From an uncultured Chromatiaceae bacterium (GTDB lineage: Bacteria; Pseudomonadota; Gammaproteobacteria; DRLM01): a DNA stretch of 48,005 nucleotides. The translations under genes were made by a program, and so were the position numbers. The stretch spans positions 1 through 48,005 of the forward strand of contig CALZJG010000027.1 in the NCBI GenBank assembly GCA_945787555.1, read 5' to 3'. Positions within the stretch are counted from its first letter, which is position 1, and each line of letters begins with the position of its first letter. Of the stretch, positions 46,887 through 48,005 are shown one piece after another. The notes under the pieces were generated by a model. The model saw only the letters and a program-made list of their open reading frames with translations. It was not told the DNA's origin and did no database searches.

Positions 46887-47414
46887 ATGAAGCACTTGGT
46901 CATCTCCGCCATCGGCGCCGACCGCGCCGGTATCGTCAACACACTCTCGCAAGCGGCGCTGGATCGCGGCTGCAATATCGAGAAGAGTCGCATGGCGGTG
47001 CTGGGCGGTGAATTCGCGTTGATACTGTTGGTGACCGGCGAGGAAACGGATGTTACCGCCTTGCGCGAGGCCATCCCCGCTCTGGAAGATCAATTGGGCC
47101 TCACGCTCGTCGCCAAAGCCACGATGCCCAAGCTGCCAGAGAAGCGTTGGCTGCCCTATGAAGTAAGCGTGGTGGCTATGGATCATCCCGGCATCGTGCA
47201 TCGCATTACCGAATATTTTTCCAGCCACCAAATCAACATCGAGGAAATGGAGACGGAAACCTATGCCGCACCGCATACCGGCACGCCGATGTTCGCCCTG
47301 ACGATGACGGTGGCAATCCCCGCCGGCGGTTCGCTCGCTCAACTCAAGGACGATTTCTTCGACCTGTGCGATCAGTTGAATTTGGACGCTAGCCTGGACC
47401 CGGCCCGTGATTGA
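46887..47414 (+). CDS. gcvR: GcvR-like protein with two ACT domains
   Basis: The 175-residue protein consists of two ACT-type modules: VISAIGADRAGIVNTLSQAA at the start and VSVVAMDHPGIVHRITEYFS from about residue 92. This is the layout of the glycine cleavage system transcriptional repressor GcvR, which binds glycine and acts through GcvA rather than by touching DNA. Without gcvA or gcv genes in view, a different amino-acid sensing role remains possible. AGGA lies upstream of the ATG. Confidence 0.8.
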   Translation: MKHLVISAIGADRAGIVNTLSQAALDRGCNIEKSRMAVLGGEFALILLVTGEETDVTALREAIPALEDQLGLTLVAKATMPKLPEKRWLPYEVSVVAMDHPGIVHRITEYFSSHQINIEEMETETYAAPHTGTPMFALTMTVAIPAGGSLAQLKDDFFDLCDQLNLDASLDPARD

Positions 47415-47426
47415 GCCGATGCAGGT

Positions 47427-48005
47427 TTAGCTTTCGCGGCGCCGGTACCAGCCCGTAAGACTGTAGCGGGTGCGACGCGCCGGCAAGACTTCATGCGGCA
47501 GCTCCGCGCTGATGAAACACACCAAGGTGCCCGCGCGCGGTGTTACGTCCACCACCCGCTCGCTGTCACCCTCGGTCGGATACAGACGCAATTCACCACC
47601 GTCACCGGCTTGCCACGCCTCGTTGAGATAGGTCACGCAGCTCACGGCGCGCGTCTCGGTACCCTGGTGTTGGTCGACATGACGTTGATAACAGGTGCCT
47701 GGCGAATACGTCGCCCAATGGCCCTCGAACTCGAACAAGCCCAGAAACAGCGTTTCGTTCAGCGTCAGACGCAAGCGTTCCAATTCGCCCTGGAAACGAT
47801 GTGACGCCGGCGATGTAAGAGTGTTGTCCAGCCAGGCGATACGGTCACCACGTACATCGCCGCGCACTTGCCGGCTGTCACCACGACCAATACCCGCCGG
47901 CGCGAACAGACCGGCAGAGGACCAGCGCTGAGCGTCCTCTTTCAAGGCGGCCGCCAACTCGCAGGCAAAGAAATCCTCATCAACCGACCAGCCCTGACGA
48001 GCGAG
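47427..48005 (-). CDS. 2OG-Fe(II) oxygenase family protein, start beyond window edge
   Basis: The frame is open to the last base. The visible 192 residues include a start-like region (ARQGWSVDEDFFACELAAA) and the double-stranded beta-helix core of prolyl-4-hydroxylase type enzymes. The iron ligands are His and Asp in YQRHVDQHQG and the distal His in ELPHEVLPARRTRYSLTGW, with the 2-oxoglutarate-binding Arg in the same segment. It hydroxylates an unknown substrate using oxygen and 2-oxoglutarate. It converges on gcvR with a 12-base gap. The real start is probably only a few codons outside the window. Confidence 0.82.
   Translation of the reverse strand, partial: LARQGWSVDEDFFACELAAALKEDAQRWSSAGLFAPAGIGRGDSRQVRGDVRGDRIAWLDNTLTSPASHRFQGELERLRLTLNETLFLGLFEFEGHWATYSPGTCYQRHVDQHQGTETRAVSCVTYLNEAWQAGDGGELRLYPTEGDSERVVDVTPRAGTLVCFISAELPHEVLPARRTRYSLTGWYRRRES

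Overview
The window looks like part of the chromosome of a gammaproteobacterium. This rests on gene neighbourhoods rather than a database match: rnfABCDGE-nth, the hda / perM / pgsA-like / DUF2066 block divergent from purM-purN, and mrp and metG in divergent orientation. GC is high in the housekeeping genes and lower in the decayed stretch at about 0.4-1.9 kb and 11.4-17.2 kb.

Layout. (1) 1-413: 3' end of an aspartase/fumarase-superfamily gene. (2) 597-1935: remnant of an outer-membrane beta-barrel gene split inside its signal peptide by an IS30-family element (614-1684) whose transposase has an early amber codon. (3) 2326-11429, minus strand: a chemosensory operon of Wsp-like (alternative cellular function) gene content: CheW, CheR-TPR, CheW, a soluble globin-coupled receptor, hybrid CheA-REC and CheB. 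It then has two unusual proteins in place of a diguanylate cyclase: a probable degenerate Hpt and an Hpt joined to a receiver-like domain without the phospho-acceptor Asp. (4) 11430-17482: gene-poor, decaying DNA with a 28-bp perfect inverted repeat, an NTF2-like gene, a cytochrome c fragment and a nested mobile element. There a small membrane-protein gene appears to be split by an IS110/IS1111-type element, whose transposase is itself split by a 2.1-kb group II intron with a damaged reverse transcriptase. (5) 17489-28363: conserved genes (DUF1499 protein, LysM lipoprotein, wrbA-like, hda, perM, pgsA-like, DUF2066, purM, purN, DUF3108, dcd, mrp). (6) 28.4-37.7 kb: an accessory island between mrp and metG holding a two-partner secretion pair (TpsA exoprotein, TpsB transporter), a sulfotransferase-like protein and two mutually paralogous secreted proteins of unknown family, one at each edge. 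(7) 37795-48005: metG, the complete rnfABCDGE operon, nth, DUF1841, a DUF3465 lipoprotein, a GcvR-like ACT protein and a 2OG-Fe(II) oxygenase running off the window.

How the genes work together. The chemosensory operon probably reads oxygen or another haem ligand through the globin receptor, drives CheA phosphorylation, and adapts through CheR and CheB. Its output must differ from the GGDEF protein WspR of the classical Wsp pathway. The island probably makes a surface or secreted beta-helical protein exported by its own transporter, with associated secreted proteins and a sulfotransferase of unknown target. Rnf would couple the ferredoxin and NADH pools to the membrane ion gradient.

The most promising candidates for something undescribed are the TPS / paralogue / sulfotransferase island and the unusual output arm of the globin-coupled Wsp-like pathway. 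The most striking purely structural feature is the three-layer nested insertion at 12993-17226.
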